Assembly: GCA_019359375.1 (NCBI GenBank)
Contig: JAHHHL010000023.1
Coordinates: 47,854 to 111,853, forward strand
Reading direction: 5' to 3'
Source: Lyngbya sp. HA4199-MV5
Lineage (GTDB): Bacteria; Cyanobacteriota; Cyanobacteriia; Leptolyngbyales; Leptolyngbyaceae
Length of the DNA: 64,000 nt
Shown here in pieces: positions 1 to 7,919 of the stretch. The stretch's first letter is position 1. Each line of letters starts with the position of its first letter. A program made the position numbers and the translations under genes. The notes below the pieces were generated by a model, which saw nothing but the letters and a program-made list of their open reading frames with translations, was not told the DNA's origin and ran no database searches.

Positions 1-2
1 AG

Positions 3-1889
3 ACCGAAGAAGTGCGCGTGGTGCCGTATCAAGTAGACGAAGTGTTGCTGCTTGTCCGCGATATCAGCGATCGCAAACAGGCCGAAATCGCACTCTGGCA
101 GCGTGCCGAACGAGAGCAAGCCTTCAGCCGCGTGGTGAAAGCAATCCGGCAATCCCTAGATTTGCACACCATTCTGACCGCTGCCGCAACTGAAATTGCC
201 CAACTTCTAAAAGTCGATCAGGCAGCCGTTGTGCAATATTTGCCAGAGCGTCAATGTTGGCAGCACGTTGCGATTTATAAGCAGGAGCCAGACTTACCCA
301 ATCATCTTGGGCTAGAAATCCCTGATCAGGGAAATCCGTTTGGGGCACAACTGAAGCGCCGAGAAATTGTCAGGGTGGTTGAGCCTGCTGACATCAGCGA
401 TGACATTAATCAGAGCATCGCTCAAAGGCTACCAGGATCGTGGCTCTTAGTTCCGGTGATTGTTGGTGATGCCGTTTGGGGTAGCTTTAGTTTGCTTTCA
501 AGCCAAAAGATCGCGCATTGGCACGATGAGCAAGTCGAACTCGTGCAGGCATTAGCCGACCAGCTAGCGATCGCCATTCAGCAAGCCGCGCTGTATCAGC
601 AGGTGCAAACTTTAAACACAAGTTTGGAGTTGCAGGTACAGGAACGCACGGCACAGCTACAACAAGCATTAAACTTTGAGGCGCTGCTGAAACGAATTAC
701 CGATCACGTCCGCGATAGCCTGGATGAAGCACAGATTCTTCAAACGGCGGTACAAGAACTGGCGATCGAACTGGGCGTTGATTGCTGTGATGCCGCTCTT
801 TACGATATGGAGCGTCGCAACTCTACCATTTGGTATGAAAATATTCAGGAGCAAGTATCGATCGGCATTGGTAACGTGATCGCGTTTGCCAGCTACCCCG
901 ATCTCTACCATCAATTATTGCAGGGGCAACCAGTTCACTGCTGTGTGCCGACGCTAGAACCAGATGCTTGCCGCAACATCAAACACACCTCCACCATCTT
1001 GGCTTGCCCGTTGATGGATGAGCGTGGTGTTTTGGGCGATATGTGGTTGTTTAAGCCCCAACACACCTATTTTGATGAGTTGGAAATCCGGTTGGTGCAA
1101 CAGGTGGCGAATCAATGCGCGATCGCGCTACGGCAATCGCGGTTGTATCAAGCAGCTCAAGCTCAAGTGGAGGAACTAGAACGGCTGAATCAACTCAAAG
1201 ATGACTTTCTTAGCACGGTTTCTCATGAGCTGCGAACGCCCATGTCTAACATCAAAATGGCAACCCAAATGCTAGAACTGACCCTCAAGCCGCTGGGTGT
1301 TTTAGATCATGAAGCTGACCCAATCAACCGCTATTTCAGCATTATCCGCGAGGAAGGTCAGCGTGAAATTGGGCTGATCAACGATCTCCTCGACCTGACT
1401 CGTTTGGATGCAGGCACAGAGCCGATCAATCTTACGTCGATCGCGCTTCAGCCCTTTCTCGCTCATCTTGCCGAGCCGTTTTTTGATCGCGTTCGCAGGC
1501 AGCAACAGTACTTGATTCTTCAACTGCCTGACCAGCTACCCGCGCTCACAACCGATCGTACTGACTTAGAGCGCATCGTGACCGAATTGCTGCAAAACGC
1601 CTGCAAATATACGCCTGCTGGAGAGGCGATTACCCTATCGGCTCACACAACCCCAACGGCGCTCACCATTTGCGTGAGTAATGCGGGTGTTGAAATTCCA
1701 GAGATCGAGCGCGATCGCATTTTTGACAAGTTTTACCGCATTCCCAACAATGACCCCTGGAAGTACGGTGGTACTGGACTCGGACTCGCGCTAGTCAAAA
1801 AGCTTGCAGAACGCTTAAATGCCAGCATTCGTGTTACCAGCGAGCATCAACAAACAACCTTTACCTTAGAGTTCTTGAGGGTTACGTGA
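3..1889 (+). CDS. GAF-domain sensor histidine kinase, 5' end outside window
   Basis: The frame is open to the window edge, so the N-terminus is missing. The first visible residues, ending in DISDRKQAE, look like the end of a PAS domain, which makes the GTG at 12 an internal codon. Next come two GAF-type sensor domains (about residues 55-195 and 225-370 of the visible part), separated by a coiled-coil stretch ending in QVQERTAQLQQ. A HisKA domain follows with the phospho-acceptor His in SHELRTP (codon at 1224-1226), then a HATPase domain with an N box (QNACKYTP), DKFYR and GGTGLGLALV. All kinase motifs are intact, so it should autophosphorylate in a two-component pathway. The input signal and the cognate regulator cannot be told from here. 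No response regulator is adjacent; the next gene is a potassium transporter. Confidence 0.9.
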   Translation, partial: TEEVRVVPYQVDEVLLLVRDISDRKQAEIALWQRAEREQAFSRVVKAIRQSLDLHTILTAAATEIAQLLKVDQAAVVQYLPERQCWQHVAIYKQEPDLPNHLGLEIPDQGNPFGAQLKRREIVRVVEPADISDDINQSIAQRLPGSWLLVPVIVGDAVWGSFSLLSSQKIAHWHDEQVELVQALADQLAIAIQQAALYQQVQTLNTSLELQVQERTAQLQQALNFEALLKRITDHVRDSLDEAQILQTAVQELAIELGVDCCDAALYDMERRNSTIWYENIQEQVSIGIGNVIAFASYPDLYHQLLQGQPVHCCVPTLEPDACRNIKHTSTILACPLMDERGVLGDMWLFKPQHTYFDELEIRLVQQVANQCAIALRQSRLYQAAQAQVEELERLNQLKDDFLSTVSHELRTPMSNIKMATQMLELTLKPLGVLDHEADPINRYFSIIREEGQREIGLINDLLDLTRLDAGTEPINLTSIALQPFLAHLAEPFFDRVRRQQQYLILQLPDQLPALTTDRTDLERIVTELLQNACKYTPAGEAITLSAHTTPTALTICVSNAGVEIPEIERDRIFDKFYRIPNNDPWKYGGTGLGLALVKKLAERLNASIRVTSEHQQTTFTLEFLRVT

Positions 1890-1963
1890 GGCAATAGAAG
1901 CGCTGGAAGGCTGTAAGATCAGCTACCAAGCTAAAGTTATATCCCCCTTCCTTCACCACTTCA

Positions 1964-3304
1964 ATGACCGTTTCTCGCACCATTTGTCTGGGTTTTCTGG
2001 CTGTGATGGCGATCGGCACCCTTGTGCTGGCGCTGCCGCTTGCGATCAATGATGGCACCTGGGCTTGGGAGCATCTGCTCATTGCACTATTTACATCCAC
2101 GTCTGCGGTTTGCGTAACGGGGCATGTTGTGGTCGATACGGGCACATATTTCTCACCGATCGGACAATTTTTTATCCTGGTGCTTGTTCAGGTTGGCGGG
2201 CTGGGCTACATGACGGCTACGACCTTTTTGCTGCTGCTGATTGGTCGGCGGTTTGGGCTGCGCGAAAAAATTGCCGTCCAGCAAGCGCTCGATCGCAGTG
2301 AGATGCAGGGCGCGGCTCAGGTGATTCGCTCAATCATTGCGACGACCCTCCTCTTTGAGATCACAGGCATTTTTCTGCTGCTGTTTTTGTTTACCCCCAC
2401 TCATGGACTCCAGCAAGCGCTATGGCTAGCCACCTTTCATAGCATCAGCGCCTGGAACAATGCAGGCTTTAGTTTATTTCCCAACAATTTGGTGAACTAT
2501 CAAGCATCCCCCTTATTAAATCTGACCATTCCGGGGTTGATTGTCTTTGGTGGTATTGGCTATGAGGCCATTTTTGAACTCTTCCTCTGGTGCCGCGATC
2601 GCCTACTCAGGCGCTCTAGATGCCTTGTTTTCTCCCTCAACTTTAAAGTCGCCGTGAGTACCACTCTGACGCTACTGGTGCTGGGAACGATCGCTTTTTT
2701 CTTGGTGGAAGGACGCAACGCCAACACCCTTAGCTCCATGCCTCTGGTCACTCAGTTGATGGCAGCCTGGTTTCAGTCTGTCACGGCTAGAACGGCTGGA
2801 TTCAACACGATCGACCTCAGCAAAATGACCGAAGCTGGCTTGTTCATCACGATCGCCTTGATGTTTATTGGAGGCAGTCCCGGTGGCACCGCAGGCGGCA
2901 TCAAAACAACCACTCTACGCGTCCTAACAAGCTGTACCAGAGGCATTTTGCAAGGCAAAGAAGAGGCTTCGTTATATGAACGCCAAATTCCTCTGTCACT
3001 CATTCTCAAAGCCGTAGGGGTAGCCGTTGGTTCGCTGATCACAGTGCTCGTTATGACTACCCTCATCGCGCTAAGCGATCCCCAGTTCGACTTTATTCAA
3101 CTCTTGTTTGAAGTCGTGTCTGCCTTTGCTACGGTTGGCTTATCGACTGGCATTACTGCTGGGTTATCCACCTTTGGGAAGCTCGTCTTAATTGCTACGA
3201 TGTACATTGGTCGAGTTGGGGTTTTACTACTCATGAGCGCGCTTTTAGGTGATCCCACACCTACTGCCATTCGCTATCCGGAGGAAAACTTACTGGTAGG
3301 CTAA
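1964..3304 (+). CDS. ktrB: TrkH/KtrB-family potassium uptake channel subunit
   Basis: This is the membrane channel subunit of a Ktr-type K+ uptake system, which in cyanobacteria is known to be Na+-dependent and important in osmotic shock. At 446 residues it has the family size and is hydrophobic throughout. The four pore-loop motifs of the superfamily are visible: CVTGH near residue 50, SAWNNAGFS, TARTAGFNT and ATVGLSTG, each with the selectivity-filter glycine. The chosen ATG follows a 75-base gap after the kinase gene. The gene for the regulatory subunit (KtrA) lies about 330 bases downstream on the same strand, beyond a repeat-rich spacer. Confidence 0.93.
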   Translation: MTVSRTICLGFLAVMAIGTLVLALPLAINDGTWAWEHLLIALFTSTSAVCVTGHVVVDTGTYFSPIGQFFILVLVQVGGLGYMTATTFLLLLIGRRFGLREKIAVQQALDRSEMQGAAQVIRSIIATTLLFEITGIFLLLFLFTPTHGLQQALWLATFHSISAWNNAGFSLFPNNLVNYQASPLLNLTIPGLIVFGGIGYEAIFELFLWCRDRLLRRSRCLVFSLNFKVAVSTTLTLLVLGTIAFFLVEGRNANTLSSMPLVTQLMAAWFQSVTARTAGFNTIDLSKMTEAGLFITIALMFIGGSPGGTAGGIKTTTLRVLTSCTRGILQGKEEASLYERQIPLSLILKAVGVAVGSLITVLVMTTLIALSDPQFDFIQLLFEVVSAFATVGLSTGITAGLSTFGKLVLIATMYIGRVGVLLLMSALLGDPTPTAIRYPEENLLVG

Positions 3305-3634
3305 AACCACCGCTGAAGAGAAGGAAATTGAACGGAATCGTCAGCGATCAGGAGTCAGGAGTCAGCTTTTTAGCCTTTCATAGCATACGCCTTTGGCAGG
3401 CTTCACCAACGCGAAGGAAACGACATCCTAGCCTTCATCCCTCATCCCTTCATCCCTCACCCCTTCTGCCTTCTGCCCTCTACCTTCTGCCTTTTTTAGC
3501 CCTCATCCCTTCTGCCTTCTGCCTTTTTCAGCCTTCTACCTTCTGCCCTCTGCCTTCTGCCTTTTTAAGCCTTTAGCCTTCCTCTCTCCTCCGCCCAACC
3601 CGCCCCATCCCATTAACTCGCTCGGAGTTCGCCT
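3305..3634 (+). repeat. Heptamer STRR spacer between ktrB and ktrA
   Basis: About 3430-3590 is built from irregular tandem copies of CATCCCT and TTCTGCC-type heptamers, with CCTTCTGCC and TTTTTAGCC interspersed. The same units recur in most gaps of this window on either strand. No gene is seen here. Confidence 0.85.
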
Positions 3635-4333
3635 GTGAACCTGACCTTTTTAAGTTTTTTTCGTAGCTTACAGACTCATCCCAATAAACACTACGCCGTG
3701 ATTGGGCTGGGGCGTTTTGGGCGGGCAGTCTGTATGACCTTGCATCAGATGGGTTATGAGGTACTGGGTGTCGATACCGATGAAAAGCAGGTAGCGCGAG
3801 CACTCGCCGATCAAATTGCAGTGCGAACCGTGCAACTCGATACGACCGATCCAACGGCACTTAAGGAAGCAGGGCTTTGTGAAATTGACACCGTGATTGT
3901 GGCGATCGGCAACTATATCGAAGAAAGCGTCATCACAACGCTCAACCTGAAAGAAGCGGGTGTGCCCCATGTGGTTGCAAAAGCGTCTTCTCAAATCCAC
4001 GAAAAGCTGTTGAAAAAAGTGGGAGCGGATCACGTTGTTTTCCCAGAGCATGAGATGGGCTGCACACTAGCCCGTGCGCTGACAAAACCCAGCATTCTCG
4101 AGCGATTTGAGCTTGATCCAGACAACAGTATCGTTGAAGTGTTGGTGCCAGAAGCCTTTGATGGCAAAACGATCGCGGAACTTCGGTTGCGCTCTCACTA
4201 TGGTTTGAACCTTCTAGCCGTCAGCCGCGATGGCAAATTTGAGATCAATCCCGCTTCTGGCAGCCAGCTACAAAAGGGAGCCGTGATGGTTGTCATTGGG
4301 TGTAACAAAAACATCGATCGACTCCCTGTTTAA
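3635..4333 (+). CDS. ktrA: TrkA/KtrA-type potassium channel regulatory subunit
   Basis: This is the cytoplasmic RCK subunit that binds nucleotide and gates KtrB. At 232 residues it has an N-terminal Rossmann fold with the dinucleotide motif GLGRFG (about residue 24) and an acidic residue at the end of the second strand (GVDTDE). A TrkA-C (RCK_C) domain fills the last 80 or so residues (VEVLVPEAFDGKTI onward). The start is a GTG; no ATG lies close by in frame before the Rossmann fold. Cyanobacterial Ktr systems can also use a third subunit (KtrE), which is not visible here. Confidence 0.92.
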   Translation: MNLTFLSFFRSLQTHPNKHYAVIGLGRFGRAVCMTLHQMGYEVLGVDTDEKQVARALADQIAVRTVQLDTTDPTALKEAGLCEIDTVIVAIGNYIEESVITTLNLKEAGVPHVVAKASSQIHEKLLKKVGADHVVFPEHEMGCTLARALTKPSILERFELDPDNSIVEVLVPEAFDGKTIAELRLRSHYGLNLLAVSRDGKFEINPASGSQLQKGAVMVVIGCNKNIDRLPV

Positions 4334-4804
4334 GGAAGAGTTCCAAGGAGCAATGGCAGTAAGCCTAAGCAGCCAGCCTCAAAGCACAGACTGACCGCTG
4401 ACTCGTGACGATCGACAACTGATATCGACAACTGATATCGACTTAACCAACCAGCGCTACAGATGAATCGTTACGTGGAGAAACGGCGATGCCCTGCCTC
4501 TACAGACTGTGTCGCCTTTTAATCTAATTTGGTACGACGACCGACAACTAACCTTTAAAGCCATCGTACATTTACAGGCAATTCAAGGGCTACACAGACT
4601 TATCGATACGGTATCGTCCGTGAAAATGCCGTGAACTTACTGGCTACTGAGTGCGACACCCAAAAATTCTCTGTATAGTGACAAGAGGACTAAGTAGCGT
4701 CTAAAGTGAAGGTACTTAATGTGGTTTTGTAGGTCAGTACATTAAGGTAAGACTTACGCAGATTGAGCCGAAAAGTGCGTAAGTCCTCTAAGGGTCAAGT
4801 GCTC
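4334..4804. other. Gene-free stretch after ktrA
   Basis: No convincing ORF. It contains a short tandem repeat of CGACAACTGATAT around 4408-4440 and a perfect hairpin at 4751-4785. The promoter of the first PTPA-CTERM gene is probably in the last 150 bases, but no clear -10/-35 pair can be asserted. Confidence 0.5.
4751..4785. repeat. GACTTACGCA inverted repeat
   Basis: GACTTACGCA at 4751-4760 and its exact complement at 4776-4785 enclose a 15-base loop. It may be a very small repeat element or an RNA hairpin just upstream of the leader of the first PTPA-CTERM gene. There is no T-run after it, so it is not an obvious terminator. Confidence 0.6.
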
Positions 4805-5015
4805 TCTACCGATGGTGCACTGCCAGGCTACCGAAGCAAAAGGATGGCTATTCAGCCTGGACAGACAAGGCAGATCACGCTGATTGGCTCTTTCAAAGCA
4901 ATCTGTTCATTCGTTTGAATCCCAACGTTTACAGTGCTTGTAAACCCCGGTAGCCTACCAGGTTTAGTTGAAACGATTCCCCACGGAACACAACACACTC
5001 AGGTAGGTTTCATCC
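4805..5015 (+). promoter_or_regulatory. Structured leader A of the first PTPA-CTERM gene
   Basis: A 210-base untranslated leader has two blocks that recur in front of the second PTPA-CTERM gene. The 5' block (4805-4833) matches 5969-5998 with a few changes. The 3' block (4947-4978) matches 6123-6154 at 30 of 32 positions. AGGCTACCG at 4825-4833 is fully complementary to CGGTAGCCT at 4948-4956, giving a 9-bp long-range helix. CCTACC at 4954-4959 can instead pair with GGTAGG at 5002-5007, the only Shine-Dalgarno-like stretch before the ATG. This looks like a cis-acting RNA switch or thermosensor; the ligand is unknown and the family unrecognised. Confidence 0.6.
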
Positions 5016-5642
5016 ATGAATTTGAAGTCAATTGGTCTTAACGTTGCTGCGGCAACTGTAGTAGCTACGGGCGCAGCGATCGCATCCTCACCTGCTCAGG
5101 CGCTCTCGTTTAATAAGGGCACCTTTGTTGCTGGGGGGCAAACCAGCATCACGAATCTCACTCCTACCTCATTCGATCTAAACTTCCAGAATTTTGGAGT
5201 TACCAGCACAACTGGTAGTTTAGCGGGTGGAAATCTAACCGGAACACCGACTCTCGCGTCTTTATCGTTCACCAAGGATGCGAGTGGAAACTTCAACACC
5301 AGTGGCTTAACAAGCTTTGTAACGGGTCTCAAATACCAAGGGCAGGACGCGTTCTTAGACATCAACCCATTCACGTTTACAGCTTCCACAGCTTTTGTGA
5401 ACAGCGCAACGGAGTATCTCTTATTCTCGCGTACCCCATTTTCGGGAGTATTCAGAACTGCCAGTCTCGAATCCATTACCAGTATTACGCTCGGTGCCGT
5501 TAAACTCGGTACATTTAACAGCTCTACACTAACGGCTGAAATCCCAACACCAGCGCTGTTGCCTGGATTGCTTGGTTTGGGCGTGGCGGCTCTGCGGAAG
5601 CGCAAAGCTCAAGCAACTGAAGAGGCTTCGGCAGAGGTCTAG
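5016..5642 (+). CDS. PTPA-CTERM (PEP-CTERM-like) exported protein 1
   Basis: The 208-residue protein has an N-terminal signal peptide (hydrophobic stretch ending SSPAQALS, likely cut after AQA) and a C-terminal sorting signal: PTPALLPGLLGLGVAALRKRK followed by a 13-residue acidic tail. PTPA is the cyanobacterial variant of the PEP-CTERM signal that an exosortase recognises and cleaves at the membrane. The middle is rich in Thr, Ser, Asn and Phe and shows no enzyme motif, as is usual for surface or exopolymer-associated proteins. It is preceded by structured leader A and followed by its own terminator, so it is probably monocistronic. A cyanoexosortase gene 2.3 kb downstream is the obvious processing enzyme. 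Confidence 0.85.
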   Translation: MNLKSIGLNVAAATVVATGAAIASSPAQALSFNKGTFVAGGQTSITNLTPTSFDLNFQNFGVTSTTGSLAGGNLTGTPTLASLSFTKDASGNFNTSGLTSFVTGLKYQGQDAFLDINPFTFTASTAFVNSATEYLLFSRTPFSGVFRTASLESITSITLGAVKLGTFNSSTLTAEIPTPALLPGLLGLGVAALRKRKAQATEEASAEV

Positions 5643-5650
5643 GGTACAGA

Positions 5651-5696
5651 AGAGGGGCAGCGCTAGAAGCTTCCACGCTTTCCGTTCTGCCCCTTT
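5651..5696 (+). terminator. Rho-independent terminator of PTPA-CTERM gene 1
   Basis: AGAGGGGCAG at 5651-5660 pairs over 10 positions (one G-T) with CTGCCCCTTT at 5687-5696. A short T-rich end follows. It begins 8 bases after the stop codon. Confidence 0.7.
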
Positions 5697-5968
5697 CTGG
5701 TTCGTTAGCATTTGCCTGTTAATAAACGCTTATTTCCACACTACGCCACCTCAAAGCTCACTCTTCAGACGATCGCATTAATCTGCGCTTTAAAAGTTCC
5801 CGCTCTGTCAAACGTTTAAGGAGATAGCACCTGTCTTTAAAGATGCGATAAAGCCTCTTGCAAAACGTTGTTGAGTTTGTGTCTGTCTACGTAGGATCAC
5901 AGGTAACAGAGGAGCGGTCGTGGGCATAATACCCACTTTTCCTCTGGTAACTATTGGGCTGAACCCCT

Positions 5969-6184
5969 TCTACCAACGGTGCATTGCCAGGGCTACTGGG
6001 ATCGTCTAGACGCAAAAGTCTAGCCAAGTGCAGCCATTAGACGGTGATTGATGGGTTGTGTATCCATCTGCTGAAGCCGTTATGCTGCGATCGCGACTAC
6101 AGAGCACCTTTTTCTGTAGTTTCCGGTAGCCTACCAGGTTCAGTTGAAACCATTTGCAACCGAACGTACCTGTAGGTAGACACT
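5969..6184 (+). promoter_or_regulatory. Structured leader B of the second PTPA-CTERM gene
   Basis: This is the counterpart of leader A. The 5' block (5969-5998) carries TCTACC, GGTGCA and TGCCAG as in A. The 3' block (6123-6154) is nearly identical to that of A. GGCTACTGG at 5991-5999 pairs with CCGGTAGCC at 6123-6131, with one T-G wobble where A has a C-G pair, so pairing survives a base change. CTACC at 6131-6135 can alternatively pair with GGTAG at 6175-6179, right before the ATG, extended by AGGT/ACCT. The sequence between the blocks is unrelated to that in A. A small GTGGG/CCCAC hairpin lies upstream at 5920-5936. Confidence 0.6.
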
Positions 6185-6898
6185 ATGCATTTAAAACAAC
6201 CGTTTGCGATCGTTGCGGCAACTGTTGCTGCGACCACTGTTTCTTTCATGAGTTCTCACGCGGCTCAGGCATTGAGCTTTACATCGGGTCCTCTACCCAC
6301 GACTCTGGGTGTAGACCTGATTGATTTTAATGGGCTGACTCCTGGCATCGTGCCCACTAATCCGGCAGCGCCCATCGACCTGGGTGACGGCGTGACGTTG
6401 TTTGATTCGGCTCCTGGCAATCGTGATACGGTCATCACGGCTGAAGATAAGCCACCGCAAGCAGCTCGACCCACAGGCAGTGACAGTAACTATCTCAAAG
6501 TGCGCCAAACGAATGCAACGTTTAGCTTTGAGAGACCCCTCGCCTACTTTGGGTTATTGTGGGGGTCGATCGATGCCGAAAATACCATCCAGTTCTTCAA
6601 CAGCTCCAGCACAACACCTGTGAACAGCTATACCGGGTCTAGCCTTGCCAGTTTGCTCGGCTTTTCTCTGCTACCGTTTCCAGCAAACCTGGGAGCCGAT
6701 GGTACCAAGTATATTGAGTTTGCGCTAGCAGACATTGGTGCCGATGTAGACAAAGTTGTCCTCAGCACTGGGTTCTCACCCTTTGAAGTCGATAATGTGG
6801 CTTATCAAGCCATTCCTACGCCTGCTCTGTTGCCAGGGCTGCTTGGCATGGGTATCGCAGCGCTACGGAAGCGTAAAGCGAAAGCAGTAGAAGGCTGA
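6185..6898 (+). CDS. PTPA-CTERM (PEP-CTERM-like) exported protein 2
   Basis: The 237-residue secreted protein has a signal peptide (hydrophobic core, AAQALSF at about residues 27-33) and a C-terminal sorting signal PTPALLPGLLGMGIAALRKRK with a short tail (AKAVEG). It is not a close copy of the first PTPA-CTERM protein in its middle part, although the signal peptide and sorting tail are alike. The mature region, with FSFERPLAYFGLLWGSID and a DKVVLST stretch, resembles the beta-sandwich PEP-CTERM proteins that often bind surface polymers; no catalytic residues are seen. It follows structured leader B. Confidence 0.85.
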   Translation: MHLKQPFAIVAATVAATTVSFMSSHAAQALSFTSGPLPTTLGVDLIDFNGLTPGIVPTNPAAPIDLGDGVTLFDSAPGNRDTVITAEDKPPQAARPTGSDSNYLKVRQTNATFSFERPLAYFGLLWGSIDAENTIQFFNSSSTTPVNSYTGSSLASLLGFSLLPFPANLGADGTKYIEFALADIGADVDKVVLSTGFSPFEVDNVAYQAIPTPALLPGLLGMGIAALRKRKAKAVEG

Positions 6899-7318
6899 AG
6901 CAACCAATAATGTCATACGGCTCAATGGCATCGCTGCTAAGGATCGTGGATCTATTAAGGTGTAATTCTCTGCGTAGGGGCGTGGCATACCCTGCGGGAA
7001 GCAAGCTACGGTAGAAAGTCCTCGCCCTCGCCCAGACACATCTGCCGCATGCCGCGCCCGTACAACTAAAAGGCTGAGGTTGTCGAAGTTACTTAATTCA
7101 TGATCTAAGCACATGATTGAAACGGTGGTGATGCTCTGCGTTGTGCTGAGTACACCACCGTTTTGGCACAGAATGACGTGACGTATGCCTTGTTGACTAC
7201 ATCAAGTTTTTACAGTAGATACCCGGATTACTACGTACTGCTGCGAAAAGTTGGTTGTCATTGCAAAATATCTTCCGCAATGGTGCCTGCCCCTCTTCAG
7301 TAAAGTGGTATCGATTTT
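6899..7318. other. Gene-free spacer before the exosortase pair
   Basis: No supported ORF. It holds the hairpin at 7121-7162. The last 100 bases probably carry the promoter of the HpsJ-like/exosortase pair. Leaders A and B have no clear counterpart here. Confidence 0.5.
7121..7162. terminator. Hairpin, possible terminator after PTPA-CTERM gene 2
   Basis: AACGGTGGTG at 7121-7130 is perfectly complementary to CACCACCGTT at 7153-7162 across a 22-base loop, followed by TTGG. It lies 220 bases after the stop codon, so a role in 3'-end formation is plausible but not certain. Confidence 0.45.
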
Positions 7319-7915
7319 ATGGCTTCTCTTTCTACTCAAAGTCTTGCTGGTATTAACGCAAAGCCTCTCTGTAGAGTGGTTGGTCTGGCGTGCGTTGCTG
7401 GTTTTGTGGTTGACCTTCTAATTTTGGCGTTACCACCTACGCTCAATAGTGCAGAGTGGCGAGTCGGTTTTTTGCAACAGATGAGCGATCGCAGTATCGT
7501 TTTACTCTTTGGTGCAGCGCTTTTAATCTATAGCAATCTTGACTATCGTACCTGGCGAAAACAGTTGGCAATGCTGTGTCTGGTGCTAGGGATTGTGTTT
7601 CAACTTTCTTGCCTTTTGGTGATTAAAGACAGCCTCTCGCTGAACGATATTGCAACTAGAAATATCAATGTGCAGGCATCTCAAGTGCAATCTCAGATTG
7701 AAACGGCTAAAACTGATCCAAAAGCTGCGCCCAACATTACGCCAGACCAGTTAGAGAAGGCTTCTCAGCTTGTTACTACTCGTGCCGGTTCGTTGAAAAA
7801 CAGTGCCAAAACAAGCATTCTCAAGACGGCAGGAGCCATTGTGGGCAACTTAGTCGTGGTGGGTTTGGCGCTCATTGGGTTAGGGCGCTACGGTATGCGT
7901 CCCAGTAAAGGTTGA
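7319..7915 (+). CDS. HpsJ-like membrane protein, cyanoexosortase-associated
   Basis: The 198-residue membrane protein has four hydrophobic segments: about residues 18-40, 58-72, 82-102 and 170-190. A long, mainly polar helical region (residues 105-165, with QSQIETAKTD and TPDQLEKASQL) lies between the third and fourth. This layout fits the HpsJ-like family, named after a hormogonium polysaccharide locus and known as a usual companion of cyanoexosortases. It ends only 4 bases before the exosortase gene on the same strand, so the two are very likely co-transcribed and co-translated. Its biochemical role is not established; help in anchoring or presenting substrates to the exosortase is an inference. 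Confidence 0.7.
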   Translation: MASLSTQSLAGINAKPLCRVVGLACVAGFVVDLLILALPPTLNSAEWRVGFLQQMSDRSIVLLFGAALLIYSNLDYRTWRKQLAMLCLVLGIVFQLSCLLVIKDSLSLNDIATRNINVQASQVQSQIETAKTDPKAAPNITPDQLEKASQLVTTRAGSLKNSAKTSILKTAGAIVGNLVVVGLALIGLGRYGMRPSKG

Positions 7916-7919
7916 ATGT

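Noticed and set aside
3440..3600. Tandem heptamers as a CRISPR array
   Set aside because: Units are only 7 bases, irregular and without spacers of uniform length.
7275..7318. A third copy of the PTPA leader before the HpsJ-like gene
   Set aside because: Only AATGGTGCCTGCC resembles the 5' block; no 3' block or CTACC/GGTAG pairing is present.
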